64,000 nt of DNA from Bradyrhizobium oligotrophicum S58. Lineage in GTDB: Bacteria; Pseudomonadota; Alphaproteobacteria; Rhizobiales; Xanthobacteraceae. This document shows, piece by piece, positions 48,173 through 57,034 of this stretch. Position numbers and translations under genes: made by a program. The stretch lies in the NCBI RefSeq assembly GCF_000344805.1, contig NC_020453.1, positions 496,001-560,000 on the forward strand. The letters run 5' to 3'. Under the pieces are notes generated by a model that had not been told where the DNA came from, searched no databases, and saw only the letters and a list, made by a program, of their open reading frames with translations. Position 1 is the first letter of the stretch, and each line of letters opens with the position of its first letter.

Positions 48173-49360
48173 TTACGGGGTCACGCTCTCGCCGAGCCAT
48201 TGGATCGCGGCATCGAGGCCGCCGCGGCCATGCGGGATCTTCAACGCCACCAGCGCCATCTCGATCACGCCGAGCGTGCCCAGCACCATCGGCGCGTTGA
48301 CATGGCCCATATGGGCGATTCGGAACGCCTGGCCATGCAGATCGCCGATCCCGGTGCCGAGCACGACGCCGCACTGCTCCTTGCAGTAGCTCTGCAGCAC
48401 CGCGGGATCATAGCCGCCGCCGACCAGCACCGTGGTCACGGTGTTGGAACGCTCCGCCGGCTCGGCAATGTTGAAGCCGATCACCTGGCCTTCGCTCCAC
48501 TTCGCGACCGCGCGGCGCACAGCTTCGGCGAGCAACTCGTGGCGCCGGAACGCGTGCGTCAGCCCTTCGGCGAACAGCATGTCCATCGCCTGGCGCAGCG
48601 CGAACAACAGGTGCACCGGCGCGGTGCCGCCATATTTGCGATAGTGCTCGCTGCCCTCGCGCTCGCTCCAGTCCCAATAGGGCGTGCGCATGTTGGCACG
48701 CTTGTGCGCCTGGAGGGCTCGCGCGTTCGCCGCAACGAAGCCGAGGCCGGGCGGCGTCATCAGGCCCTTCTGCGAGCCGGACATCGCGACGTCGATGCCC
48801 CAGGCGTCCATCTCGAACGGCATGCAGCCGAGCGAGGCGACGGTGTCGACCATGTACAGCGCCGGATGGCCCGATGCCTTGACCGCGCGGCCGATCGCCT
48901 CGACGTCGTTGACGACGCCCGACGCCGTGTCGATCTGCGCCACCACGATCGCCTTGATGGTATGCTCCTTGTCGGCGCGCAGCCGCGCCTCGACCTCGGC
49001 CGGCCGAACCGCGCGGCGCCAGTCGCCGCGGAGCACCTCGACCTCGGCGCCCATCGCGCGCGCCGCATTGCCCCAGCCGATCGCGAAGCGCCCGCTCTCC
49101 AGCACCAGCAGCTTGTCGCCGCGCGACAGCACGTTGGAGAGCACGGCCTCCCAGGCGCCGTGGCCGTTGGCGATGTAGATGTAGGTCTTGCCCGTGGTCG
49201 CGAACAGACGGCCGAGGTCGGACATGATGCCGTCGGTCAGCTCGACCATCTCCTTGGAGTAGATGTCGAGCGCCGGGCGGTGCATCGCCTGCAGCACCTC
49301 GTCGGGCATCGTGGTGGGTCCCGGGATGGCCAGAAACTCCCGGCCCGCGCGAACGGTCAT
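48173..49360 (-). CDS. class V aminotransferase, alanine/serine-glyoxylate aminotransferase type
   Basis: 395 aa read leftward from ATG 49360; the open frame continues far upstream but only this part has family resemblance. PLP Lys is in AMSGSQKGLMTPPGLGF, with substrate-side motifs IPGPTTMPDEVL and YIANGHGAWEAVLSNVLSRG at the N-terminus and IAHMGHVNAPMVLGTLGVIE at the C-terminus. The group includes serine-glyoxylate aminotransferase of the serine cycle and alanine-glyoxylate aminotransferase in photorespiration-like glycolate removal. No glycolate or C1 gene lies nearby, so the exact substrates are open. It precedes the oligopeptidase gene in an operon. Confidence 0.9.
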   Translation of the reverse strand: MTVRAGREFLAIPGPTTMPDEVLQAMHRPALDIYSKEMVELTDGIMSDLGRLFATTGKTYIYIANGHGAWEAVLSNVLSRGDKLLVLESGRFAIGWGNAARAMGAEVEVLRGDWRRAVRPAEVEARLRADKEHTIKAIVVAQIDTASGVVNDVEAIGRAVKASGHPALYMVDTVASLGCMPFEMDAWGIDVAMSGSQKGLMTPPGLGFVAANARALQAHKRANMRTPYWDWSEREGSEHYRKYGGTAPVHLLFALRQAMDMLFAEGLTHAFRRHELLAEAVRRAVAKWSEGQVIGFNIAEPAERSNTVTTVLVGGGYDPAVLQSYCKEQCGVVLGTGIGDLHGQAFRIAHMGHVNAPMVLGTLGVIEMALVALKIPHGRGGLDAAIQWLGESVTP

Positions 49361-49521
49361 TGCACTTGTCCTTGCCGATTGATCTCGAGATTGGTTTTGG
49401 CGCTGAGCCGTGACGGCGGGCTCTCGAACCCGGTCGGGCCAAATTCGTTTTACGCGGCGCAGCCCATTAAGAAAAGCCGGAGATCCCGGGGGGCTGGCAT
49501 GCCTCCGCCGGCGCAGCCGCG

Positions 49522-50247
49522 TCAGCGCCGGGTCTCGCGGCAGCCGGCAGCCTCGGCCTCCTCGACCGAGCAGAACCAGCGCGTGCCCTTGGCGACGTGC
49601 ATCTTGATCTGCGCGTACCAGCGGCTCTGCGGCGTGTGATAGATGCATTCGCCGGCGCCATTGACGTTGCCCTTGATGGTGCAGTCGGGCGACGGCGCTA
49701 CCGGCCCCGAGGCCGAGGCGAGCAGGATGGCTTTCGCGCTGTCCGGTGGTTTCGTCGCGCCGAGGATCGTGGTCTTCTTGTTGCGTACCCGCCAGTCCCA
49801 CGGCGCGATGAAGGCGCCCTGCCACATGCCGGCCTTGGCGGTGCGCGCCTCCGCCTCGTCGGGCTCGTAGTCGTGCGAGATGGTGCGATAGGCCAGCGCC
49901 CAGCCGCTGCGCACCAGCCATTTCTGGATGTCCTCGCCGTCGACGTCGCAGCGCGCAACCTGGCGGCCGCGGCGGTCGATCGAGCGGGGATGGCAGACCC
50001 AGCTCTTGCCGTCGGCGTGCTTGATCAACTCGTCGCGGGCCGCGATGCCGCAGGTCCAGCGCTCGCCATGCGGATTCAGGCATAGTTGGTCGACCGACGG
50101 CGCGTCGATGCCGCCGAGCCTGACCCGCGTCGTGCCGATCAGGACATTGTCGGCCTCGCGGACCTTGGCGATGCCGGTGATGTCGGCGGCGGATGCGAGG
50201 GAGGGCAGCAGCAGGAGCAGGGCGAGCAGGGTGGATTTCATCGACAT
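49522..50247 (-). CDS. secreted thermonuclease-like (SNase fold) protein
   Basis: 241 aa from ATG 50247 (an ATG two codons later is also good). Signal peptide MKSTLLALLLLLPSLASAAD. OB-fold SNase core: RVRLGGIDAPSVDQLC (the Arg/Asp active-site stretch), WTCGIAARDEL, RQVARCDVDGEDIQKWLVRS and GWALAYRTISHDYE. Rhizobial homologs usually carry a C-terminal Cys-rich tail; here the last 60 residues have Cys in SPDCTIKG, GECIYHT, WFCSVEEAEAAGC. The tail looks disulfide-prone. It may degrade nucleic acid in the periplasm, but key catalytic Glu/Arg positions cannot be confirmed by eye. Confidence 0.82.
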   Translation of the reverse strand: MSMKSTLLALLLLLPSLASAADITGIAKVREADNVLIGTTRVRLGGIDAPSVDQLCLNPHGERWTCGIAARDELIKHADGKSWVCHPRSIDRRGRQVARCDVDGEDIQKWLVRSGWALAYRTISHDYEPDEAEARTAKAGMWQGAFIAPWDWRVRNKKTTILGATKPPDSAKAILLASASGPVAPSPDCTIKGNVNGAGECIYHTPQSRWYAQIKMHVAKGTRWFCSVEEAEAAGCRETRR

Positions 50248-50403
50248 GAACGGGTGCGGGTCGTCCTTGGGATGGAAGGTCCCAGCGATTGTGCGGCGGA
50301 TCGCGCGGTTGTTCCAGCACGGTGATTGCCTGATCTGCTCAACTTCGCGCGATGGTGCGGCTGAAAGGAGTGAGACTCGAGCTGGCACGACAACGGCAGT
50401 GCT

Positions 50404-50431
50404 CTCCCCTCCCCCTTGCGGAGGAGGGGAG
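50404..50431. repeat. GC-rich palindrome
   Basis: CTCCCCTCC and GGAGGGGAG arms around CCCTTGCGGA. It belongs to the same class as the palindromes at 44929 and 53525. It lies about 30 bp past the stop of the leftward gene ending at 50463, so it may also serve as a transcript end. Confidence 0.65.
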
Positions 50432-50462
50432 CGCACCGCCGTTGACGCGATATCTCGTTCCA

Positions 50463-52187
50463 TCACCCCACCGCCACCCTTCGCGCGAGCGCCAAGCCCA
50501 TCAGCACGAAGGCCGAGGTCACTTCCGGCCCGCCCACCAGGATCCGCGTCGGGGTCTTCATCTTGTTCCACTCATAGGCGCGGTACGGATGCCGCCGGCC
50601 GCCCTCGCCGAACGATGCGATGATGCAATGCACGGCAGGCGCGAAGCTCGCCGCATCGCCGCCGAGATGGCCGAGCGCGATCAGCGCCAGCGCCGCGTCG
50701 AACGCGTTCATCTCGCGGCCGATCAGCTCGTCCTCGACATAGGCCAGCACGCGCAGGCGAATGAGCTCGAACGCGCCGTCGGGATCGATCGCCTGACGCG
50801 CGGCTGGTGGCAGCGCCATGAAGGCGTGATAGCAGCGGCCGAAATAGGCGCAATACAGCTCCGGCAGATAATAGATGTGCGAGCGCGGATCGGCGAAGGC
50901 GCCGCTCAGCACCAGCCGCTGCTGGAAGCCGACGATGCGCCTGACGAAATCGAGCCGCCCCTCGGTCTCCAGGATCTGCCAGCGCGATAGGTTGCGGAAC
51001 GACACTTCGAGCACGTCGAGATTCAAGGTCGGATCGAGGTCGTTGCCATAGGGCCGCTCGCCGGCCATGCTGTCGATCCAGGTGGCGACGCCGCCTTCGT
51101 AGTCGATGTTGTCGTTGATCGGCACCGTCACGCGCGGCTCGTTGCCGCCGGCGCGGACCTGATAGCCGGCATAGAAGTCGACCAGCGGCTGGTCCAGGAT
51201 CGGATCGTCGGCGCCGGCCTGCGTGGCTGCGGAAAACGAGCACGCCGTGGTGTCGCAGTCGGGCACGTAGACGCCGAAGCCGAGGTCCTGCTTGATCTGG
51301 GTGAAGAAGCGCGAGAACCGCGGATGCGGATGCGGCGCCAGCGCGGTGACGACGTCGTAGCTCTTGCCGTCGGCGCCGCGCACCTGCTCGCGGCTGATCT
51401 TGAGGCAGAAGTCGACCATATCGGCGATGGCGCCGCGCGCTGCGCCGGTCTGCTCGGGCGAGGCAAGCCCCGTCTCCAGATAGCTCAGCAGCGCCTCGGT
51501 GAAGAAGGCATCGTAATAGGCCGAGCGGTGGCGGATCTGCACCGGCTGCCACATCGGCTCGGCAATGCCGCGCCAGGGCGGATTGATCACCGCCGCGGCC
51601 GGCGAGCGCGCGATGAAGACGCGGGCGAGGTTGAACAGCAAGGTCGAGTTCTTGTAGCCGCGCGCGTCGAGCCCCTGCAGCGCCATCAGCACCTCGCGTC
51701 CTCCGAGGTCGGGATCGCCGATCAGGTTGAAGGCGGCATAGGTCGGGATGAAGCCGTTGCCGGCGAAAGAGCCGAGCAGATCGGCGCCGCAGGCCCGGAT
51801 CACGCGCTCGACCTCGGCGGCCGGCGGCATTGCAGCGGCGGAGGCGCGGCGCGGCGGGGCCGGGTGACGCAGCGCGACGCTGTCGACGAGATCGGCGATC
51901 GGACCGCCGACCGCCGCCCAGTCCGGCGTCGCATTGTCGCGGGCCAGAACCAGGGCCTGGCGCAGCGCATGAAGGCGCGCGGGATCGTTCAGCTCCGGCA
52001 GGCCGGCACGGCGCAGCAGGGTGCGCAACGCGGGGTTGCCGAGCGCGGTCCGGTAGAACTTGGACAAATGCGGGTCGCCGCTGCCGGGCTGGCGCAGGAT
52101 GGGATCGCAGACCTCGTAGAGCGAGGGACCATCCTTGCGGGCCGTCAGCGCGCGGCACGCAGCGCCGGCGAAATACTGGAAACTCAA
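50463..52187 (-). CDS. unassigned protein with a class II terpene-cyclase-like DxDTTA motif
   Basis: 574 aa read leftward from ATG 52187. No signal peptide or membrane helix; rich in helices. Residues 310-315 read DCDTTA, close to the DxDDTA acid motif of class II terpene/squalene cyclases. About 50 residues later comes DYEGGVATWIDS, similar to the GGFxTW block, and then LNLDVLEVSFRNL, similar to the xPDVTAxVLxAL block of alpha/alpha-toroid cyclases. The order and spacing match that fold, but I recognise no overall family. It could be a cyclase, a protein-prenyltransferase relative, or a non-catalytic helical toroid. It is monocistronic and no isoprenoid genes are nearby. Confidence 0.65.
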   Translation of the reverse strand: MSFQYFAGAACRALTARKDGPSLYEVCDPILRQPGSGDPHLSKFYRTALGNPALRTLLRRAGLPELNDPARLHALRQALVLARDNATPDWAAVGGPIADLVDSVALRHPAPPRRASAAAMPPAAEVERVIRACGADLLGSFAGNGFIPTYAAFNLIGDPDLGGREVLMALQGLDARGYKNSTLLFNLARVFIARSPAAAVINPPWRGIAEPMWQPVQIRHRSAYYDAFFTEALLSYLETGLASPEQTGAARGAIADMVDFCLKISREQVRGADGKSYDVVTALAPHPHPRFSRFFTQIKQDLGFGVYVPDCDTTACSFSAATQAGADDPILDQPLVDFYAGYQVRAGGNEPRVTVPINDNIDYEGGVATWIDSMAGERPYGNDLDPTLNLDVLEVSFRNLSRWQILETEGRLDFVRRIVGFQQRLVLSGAFADPRSHIYYLPELYCAYFGRCYHAFMALPPAARQAIDPDGAFELIRLRVLAYVEDELIGREMNAFDAALALIALGHLGGDAASFAPAVHCIIASFGEGGRRHPYRAYEWNKMKTPTRILVGGPEVTSAFVLMGLALARRVAVG

Positions 52188-52616
52188 AGCGAGGCTCGCG
52201 GGTTATCGGGGCGGGACGAACGGCATGCGCTGCTCGAAACGCCCGGCAAACGGCGCGTCACGCGCATGCTTCGGTCAAACTGACATGGGCCGCAGCCAAA
52301 GACAACGTGACCGGGATCACTGCGACAGCTGCCGATTTGGCGGCAATGTGGCTTCCCCGCGGTCCTGCGCGGGCCCTTTGGAGATCCGCCCCATGGTTAA
52401 ATTTTCCTTTCTCTTCAAGTGTTTGAAAAGTCAATGGTGTTCCGATGTTGCCTGGCTTCCGGGATCGGGTTAATCCTTTCTTCGTTGCGGTGCCGCAATT
52501 TGCGCGCAATGTGACGACACATCGTCTCGCAACCCCTCAAACCTCAGAGGCGCCAGCGCGACCAAAGGGTGCAGCCCTTTGGCATCGACGGGCAGGCTCG
52601 GACCAGGATTGACGTG
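52188..52616. other. 429-bp divergent intergenic region
   Basis: Separates the leftward cyclase-like gene from the rightward caspase-like gene and should hold both promoters. An AT-rich patch lies at about 52390-52440. No operator, hairpin or credible gene was recognised. Confidence 0.4.
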
Positions 52617-53474
52617 ATGACCGCAAGGCAGCCTTCTCTGTCCCGCCGTTCGGCCGTGATCGCCGCCGCGCTCGTTTGCACGGTGTCGCTCGCGATCGGC
52701 GCGCATGCTGCCCTGAACAAGCGTTCGCCCGATGCGCCCCAGACCGCAACTGTCGAGCAGAACACGGATAGCAATGGCGGGCGTCTCGCGCTGGTCATCG
52801 GCAACAGCCGCTATCCCGACGCCAATGCGCCGCTGGCCCAGCCGATCAACGATGCCCGCGCCCTGACCAGCGCCCTGCGCCGCGACGGTTTTGACGTTGA
52901 CGTCGTCGAGGATGCGACCCGGGAGGACATGGCGCGCGCGCTCGAGCGCCTGAAGACCAGGATCAAATCGGACTCCGTCGTCATGCTGTTCTTCGGCGGC
53001 TACGCCATCCAGGCCGGCCGCGAGAGCTATATGATCCCGGTCGACGCCAAGATCTGGAAGGAAGCCGATGTCCGCCGCGAGGGCACCAGCATCGAGCGCG
53101 TGCTCGACACCGTCCGCGAGCAGGGCGCGCGCGCCAAGCTGGTCGTGGTCGACGCCTCGCGCCGCAATCCCTATGAGCGCCGCTTCCGCGCCTATTCGCA
53201 TGGCCTGGCCCCGATCAGCGCGCCTGCCAATGCGCTGATCATGTCCTCGGCCACGCCCGGCAAGGTGCTGGACGATCCGAAGGATCAGAACAACAGCGTG
53301 CTGGTGTCGGAGCTGCTCAATCAGCTCGGCAGGAGCGCAAGCGCCGAGGCCGTGTTCAACAAGACCCGCAACGCGATCTCGCGCAGCTCCGACGGCGAGC
53401 AGGTGCCGACGGTGTCATCCTCGCTGGTCGAGGACATCCGCCTGTCCACCGACGTGGCGAACGCGGGCAGCTGA
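52617..53474 (+). CDS. caspase-fold protein lacking catalytic His and Cys (pseudo-caspase)
   Basis: 285 aa from ATG 52617 (AGGA eight bases upstream). It has a signal-like N-terminal segment (SAVIAAALVCTVSLAIGAHA), then a caspase/C14 p20-like domain from about residue 55: GGRLALVIGNSRYPDANAPL, and NDARALTSALRRDGFDVDVV. Where active enzymes have SGHG, it reads GGYA (His to Tyr129), and where they have DACRxNP it reads DASRRNP (Cys to Ser181). Both dyad residues are gone, so proteolysis is not expected. The C-terminal part (about 200-285) follows the rest of the fold. It is a close paralog of the domain in the gene at 58175. Role unknown. Confidence 0.82.
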   Translation: MTARQPSLSRRSAVIAAALVCTVSLAIGAHAALNKRSPDAPQTATVEQNTDSNGGRLALVIGNSRYPDANAPLAQPINDARALTSALRRDGFDVDVVEDATREDMARALERLKTRIKSDSVVMLFFGGYAIQAGRESYMIPVDAKIWKEADVRREGTSIERVLDTVREQGARAKLVVVDASRRNPYERRFRAYSHGLAPISAPANALIMSSATPGKVLDDPKDQNNSVLVSELLNQLGRSASAEAVFNKTRNAISRSSDGEQVPTVSSSLVEDIRLSTDVANAGS

Positions 53475-53524
53475 GGCTTAGCCGGTACGCTCCCGAAGAC
53501 GCTCCGCGATATCGGCATCCTCTC

Positions 53525-53671
53525 ACCCTCCCCTGGTGGGGGAGGGTCGCATCACGTGGAGCGAAGCGGAACGTGAGGCGGGGTGGGGTGATCTCTTCAC
53601 TGGCTTCGTCATCTGTGGCTTTACCCCACCCCGTCGCTGACGCGCCGCTCATCGACCCTCCCCTCCAGGAG
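53525..53671. repeat. 147-bp nested palindromic repeat
   Basis: Three paired blocks: ACCCTCCCC-TGGT-GGGGGAGGGT at the left; GGCGGGGTGGGGT (53578-53590) pairing with ACCCCACCCCGTC near 53625; and CCCTCCCCTCCAGGAGGGGG at the right end. It lies between the convergent caspase-like and adaptor genes. It is of the same class as the repeats at 44929, 50404 and 55939, and may fold into a large hairpin in transcripts. Confidence 0.7.
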
Positions 53672-53712
53672 GGGGTGGCAGCGTGCCCATCAGCCCCGCC
53701 ACGTCGCGTCCG

Positions 53713-54588
53713 TTAGTTGCTCGCCGTCACCGGCCTGACCGGGTCGCCTTCGCGCAGCAGTGCGCCGGCGCGGGCGACCACGACGTCGCCTTCGGCGAGG
53801 CCTTCGCGGATTTCGACCTGGCCGCCCGCCATCAGGCCGATCTCGACCCGCTTGGTCTCGATGCGCTGGGCGCGGACCACCTGCACCACGGTGCCATCGG
53901 GATCATAGAGAATCGCCGTCAGCGGCACCGCGACGCCGCAGCTCTGGCCGATCTTGATCACCGCGCGGCCGAATGAATTGACCAGCAGCCGCGTCGTGCC
54001 GGTGATGCTGATGAAGGCCTGGCCGAGCTGGCTGTTCGGCTCGACGGTCGGCGCGACCCGGCGGATCTTGCCGTCGACCTCGCCGGCACCGACGATGCGG
54101 ATCCGGGCGGTCTGGTTGACCGCGAGCTTGCCAAGCTGCGCTGACGGCACCAGGCCGACGAGATCGAATTCATTGCGGGCGATGATCGAGAACAACGCCT
54201 CGCCTCGCCCCGATGCGAGCGCGCCGATGCTGGCGCTCGACGACAGGATGGTGCCGGCGACCGGCGCCTGGATCGTGATCGAGCCGCCCTCCGGCGGCGT
54301 CAGCCGCGCCAGATTCTGCCCGGCGGTGACGGTGTCGCCGGCATCGACCATCACCTCCGCCACCTTCAGCCCCGGACGGTCGGGCCTGACCGCTGTCTCG
54401 TCGCGGGCGAGCACGATGCCGGACACTTCGACGGTGTTGTCGAAGCAGGCCTTGGTGGCCTTGAGCACGCTGACCGCGGCGCCCTTCGGCGCATCGTCCT
54501 GAGCCGCGACGGCGCCCTGGGCCAGCGCCATGAGACCGGCGGCCAGCGCCAGCCGGCGCATCATGACGACAGATCCGGAATGTCCCAT
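53713..54588 (-). CDS. orphan efflux adaptor (HlyD/RND membrane-fusion-type) protein
   Basis: 291 aa read leftward from ATG 54588 (ATG 54564 is a good alternative). Signal peptide MRRLALAAGLMALAQGAVAA, then a membrane-fusion architecture: barrel-sandwich motif GLKVAEVMVDAGDTVTAGQN with SITIQAPVAGTILSSSASIG, beta-barrel region and C-terminal VVQVVRAQRIETKRVEIGLM. It has two Cys, in KATKACFDN and GQSCGVAVP, at the same places as in the adaptor at 60657, so a disulfide is likely. No RND pump or ABC exporter is adjacent, so it is an orphan, perhaps pairing with the pump at 61583. It is divergent from the L,D-transpeptidase. Confidence 0.82.
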   Translation of the reverse strand: MGHSGSVVMMRRLALAAGLMALAQGAVAAQDDAPKGAAVSVLKATKACFDNTVEVSGIVLARDETAVRPDRPGLKVAEVMVDAGDTVTAGQNLARLTPPEGGSITIQAPVAGTILSSSASIGALASGRGEALFSIIARNEFDLVGLVPSAQLGKLAVNQTARIRIVGAGEVDGKIRRVAPTVEPNSQLGQAFISITGTTRLLVNSFGRAVIKIGQSCGVAVPLTAILYDPDGTVVQVVRAQRIETKRVEIGLMAGGQVEIREGLAEGDVVVARAGALLREGDPVRPVTASN

Positions 54589-54804
54589 GCGAAACCGATC
54601 CTCGCGAACGCAATTCATCGAACGGCCGTTGCCGGGATAGCAGACGCGCCGCCGCCGGGCCAGCAGACCCAACTTCTTCTTCCGTAGTCGCGTCACCCCC
54701 TCGCGACGTTCAGCTGTCATCGTCCGCGCGGCCGAACTTATCCTCCGCCGCCACGTTGACGCCGTCGAAGCTGAGATACTTGTATCGAATCGAGGATCAC
54801 GGTC

Positions 54805-55782
54805 ATGCGTCGGCTCTGGATACCGCTTCTGCTCGTTGCCGCGTTCGCGACGCCGGCGCCGGCTGCGGAGCTGACGGCGGATGCGGTCAACGCCGCGGAG
54901 CTGCGCAAGCGGCCGCCGGCCGAGGACAAGATGGATCCGGTGGCGATCCGCGCCCAGGTGTTGCTCGACCGCGCCCATGTCTCGCCCGGCGAGATCGACG
55001 GCCGCTTCGGCGACAACGCCCGCCAGGCGCTCGCCGCCTTCGCCGCCGCCAAGAGCCTCGGCAATGGATCGAAGCTGACGCCGGAGCTGTGGGACGCGCT
55101 GCTGCGCGAGGACCAAGCGCCCGCGATCGTGACCTACAAGATCGGGCGCGGCGACCTGAAGGGGCCGTTCCTGAAGAAGCTGCCGCAACGCATGGAGGAC
55201 ATGAAGGATCTGCCGTCGCTCGGCTACACCTCGGCGCGCGAGGCACTGGCCGAGAAGTTTCACATGAGCGAGGCGCTGCTGTCGGCGCTCAATCCGAAGA
55301 GCGCGTTCGACAAGGAAGGCGAGGAGATCGCCGTCGCCAACGTGATCAAGCCGGACGAGAAGCTGCCGCAGATCACGCGGCTCGATGTCGACAAGGATGC
55401 CGGCCATGTGCAGGCGTTCGACAAGGACGGCAAGCTGGTCGCGGTGTTTCCGGCCACCGTCGGCAGCGACGACAAGCCGACGCCGGTCGGCAGCTTCAAG
55501 GTGGACTCGATCGATGCCAATCCGAACTATCGCTACAACCCGGACTACAAGTTCAAGAGCGTCAAGGCGCGCAAGCCGTTCACCATCAAGCCCGGCCCGA
55601 ACAATCCGGTCGGCGCCTACTGGATCGGCCTGTCCGTCGGCAACGGCTACGGCATCCACGGCACCGCCGAGCCGTCCAAGGTCGGCAAGTCCGAATCCCA
55701 TGGCTGCGTCCGCCTGACCAACTGGGACGCGAAATTCCTCGGCGAGCACCTGTCGAAGAAGGCAGTGGTGGAGCTGCATTGA
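54805..55782 (+). CDS. L,D-transpeptidase with peptidoglycan-binding domain
   Basis: 325 aa with an N-terminal signal peptide (MRRLWIPLLLVAAFATPAPAA). Residues about 45-85 resemble a PGBD-1 peptidoglycan-binding domain (VLLDRAHVSPGEIDGRFGDN). The C-terminal YkuD domain has the catalytic motif HGTAEPSKVGKSESHGCVRL, with His and Cys in SHGCVRLTN. It would form 3-3 crosslinks in peptidoglycan or attach outer-membrane protein to it, in the periplasm. An AGGA ribosome-binding site lies upstream. Neighbours are envelope-related (adaptor, OmpA-like protein further on), which fits. Confidence 0.92.
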   Translation: MRRLWIPLLLVAAFATPAPAAELTADAVNAAELRKRPPAEDKMDPVAIRAQVLLDRAHVSPGEIDGRFGDNARQALAAFAAAKSLGNGSKLTPELWDALLREDQAPAIVTYKIGRGDLKGPFLKKLPQRMEDMKDLPSLGYTSAREALAEKFHMSEALLSALNPKSAFDKEGEEIAVANVIKPDEKLPQITRLDVDKDAGHVQAFDKDGKLVAVFPATVGSDDKPTPVGSFKVDSIDANPNYRYNPDYKFKSVKARKPFTIKPGPNNPVGAYWIGLSVGNGYGIHGTAEPSKVGKSESHGCVRLTNWDAKFLGEHLSKKAVVELH

Positions 55783-55938
55783 GCGGGTGGTCGTTGCTAC
55801 CAACTGACGACGCCATCCTCCGGGCCGCGCGATGCTTGGACCTCGCGCCCTCGCAATGACGTCAACGAGCTCACAGCATCGCAGCAACGATCGAACGTCG
55901 GAAGATCAACCCGGGCAACGAGCGCAGTGCTCATGACT

Positions 55939-56098
55939 GCGCCCTCGCCCCTTGCGGGAGAGGGCATGTCGGAAAGCACCGCGAATTCGCTCGGGTGAGG
56001 GGTATGCTTCCACAAGCTTTGTTCGCCGAGAGATACCCCTCACCCGAACGAGTCCGCGGATGGCCGGAGATGCCCTCTCCCGCAAGGGGCGAGGGCGC
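55939..56098. repeat. 160-bp nested near-perfect inverted repeat
   Basis: Outer arms 55939-55967 and 56070-56098 are 29 bp and exactly complementary (for example GCGCCCTCGCCCCTTGCGGG). Inner arms, about 55985-56004 and 56035-56054, pair over 20 bp with one mismatch (GGGTGAGGGGTAT). The centre is AT-richer with an AAGCTT. No target duplication or transposase seen. In RNA it would fold into a single long hairpin. Confidence 0.85.
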
Positions 56099-56774
56099 TG
56101 TATCGCGCAGCGCTTGGCCCGGTGGGCAAGGGCGCTCTGCGACGTTGTTAGCTCCACATGCGGTGCATCGGGTGCCGTGCCCCACCGTCTCGCTCGTGAT
56201 GCCGATTGTGGGCACGGCGCGCAGGGCCCTTGTGCAAGCGGAGGCACCGCCAAACGCGCCTTTGCCCACCTACACATCGCGTCATTATCCTGCGCGCAGC
56301 GGCCGATTTGTGTAGCGATCTCAAGTGGACATGCCCTGTCCAGACCTTCCGATAAAAAGAAATCTCTTGCGCCGTCGGGCAAATCAGGTGGAGATTTCCG
56401 CTCGTCCCGCCTCATTGAAGAGGGGCGCCTTCGCGAACGTCACGATGCGTTGGGGTGGGATGCGATGGCCGCGATGTGGCGCAGCGTGCTCAAAGCATGC
56501 CGACGTACGCCATGTTGCGGACGGTGAAGTCGCAGGGTCCTGGCCTCCCGACGCTGAGGTCCGCGCAACGGGCGTGATGCGCGCGTTGTCGTTACGGTGG
56601 CAAACAAGCCGGTCACCGGGGAGACTGCGTATAATCCGTAAAGCCGTCGCGCAGGGAGGGCCGGGTTATCCGGCTGACCTGTGGTTCTGCCGCGTGCTTT
56701 TTGTTGCACGCGGACCGCAGGCCTCAGTCGGGGCCTGGCTCTCCCTGCGCCCTCTTTTCCAGGAGGGTGTCTCG

Positions 56775-56879
56775 ATGATCAAAGCTCGGACGCGAAACGC
56801 GCCGCGAGAACGCGGAGTCATATTTGTTTGCACCGGCCCGTGCGCCGATTCAGATGTCATCACCCGCGAAAGCGGGTGA
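56775..56879 (+). CDS. possible 34-aa ORF
   Basis: ATG 56775 has AGGAGG nine bases upstream, and the product begins MIKARTRNAPRERGVIFVCT with two Cys. The 3' end of the frame runs into the inverted repeat at 56856, which argues against selection on the protein. The only real support is the ribosome-binding site. It could be an upstream leader peptide or chance. Confidence 0.25.
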   Translation: MIKARTRNAPRERGVIFVCTGPCADSDVITRESG

Positions 56880-56956
56880 TCCAGTACGCCGCAGCCGTCG
56901 TGATCGAGCCGAGCCGCCTCGGAGTACTGGATCGCCCGGTCAAGCCGGGCGATGAC
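56856..56956. repeat. 101-bp imperfect inverted repeat (GTCATC / CCAGTAC family)
   Basis: The left arm contains GTCATCACCCG and GATCCAGTAC; the right arm contains GTACTGGATCGCCCG and GGGCGATGAC. They pair over about 32 bases with a few mismatches. Each arm also folds on itself (CCCGCGAAAGCGGG, CCCGGTCAAGCCGGG). It looks like a repeat element common in Bradyrhizobium-type genomes (from memory). It is not associated with a gene. Confidence 0.7.
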
Positions 56957-57034
56957 GGCGGAGCAAATCGGTGACGCTTCGAGATGGCGGACGAGACGCC
57001 CACGCCAATCACGTCTCCCGAGCCGACTGCGCCA

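Larger units (their letters stand above)
55783..57034. other. 1.25-kb intergenic region with two large inverted repeats
   Basis: No convincing protein gene. It holds a 160-bp nested inverted repeat (55939-56098), a hairpin at 56692-56715 (CCGCGTGC / GCACGCGG), and an imperfect repeat at 56856-56956. The part from about 56330 to 56760 includes GTCGGGCAAATCAG and looks like a repeated Bradyrhizobium-type intergenic sequence (memory only). A 34-codon frame at 56775 (ATG, AGGAGG upstream) is the only candidate small gene. This region is a likely hot spot for repeats or remnants. Confidence 0.55.

Noticed and set aside
48165..48374. 70-residue extension upstream of the oligopeptidase start
   Set aside because: The frame is open but the translation is only a shadow of the aminotransferase gene; the ATG at 48164 has its own AGGA.
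55783..57034. Insertion sequence in the repeat-rich intergenic region
   Set aside because: No transposase-like frame and no target duplication; only inverted repeats were seen.
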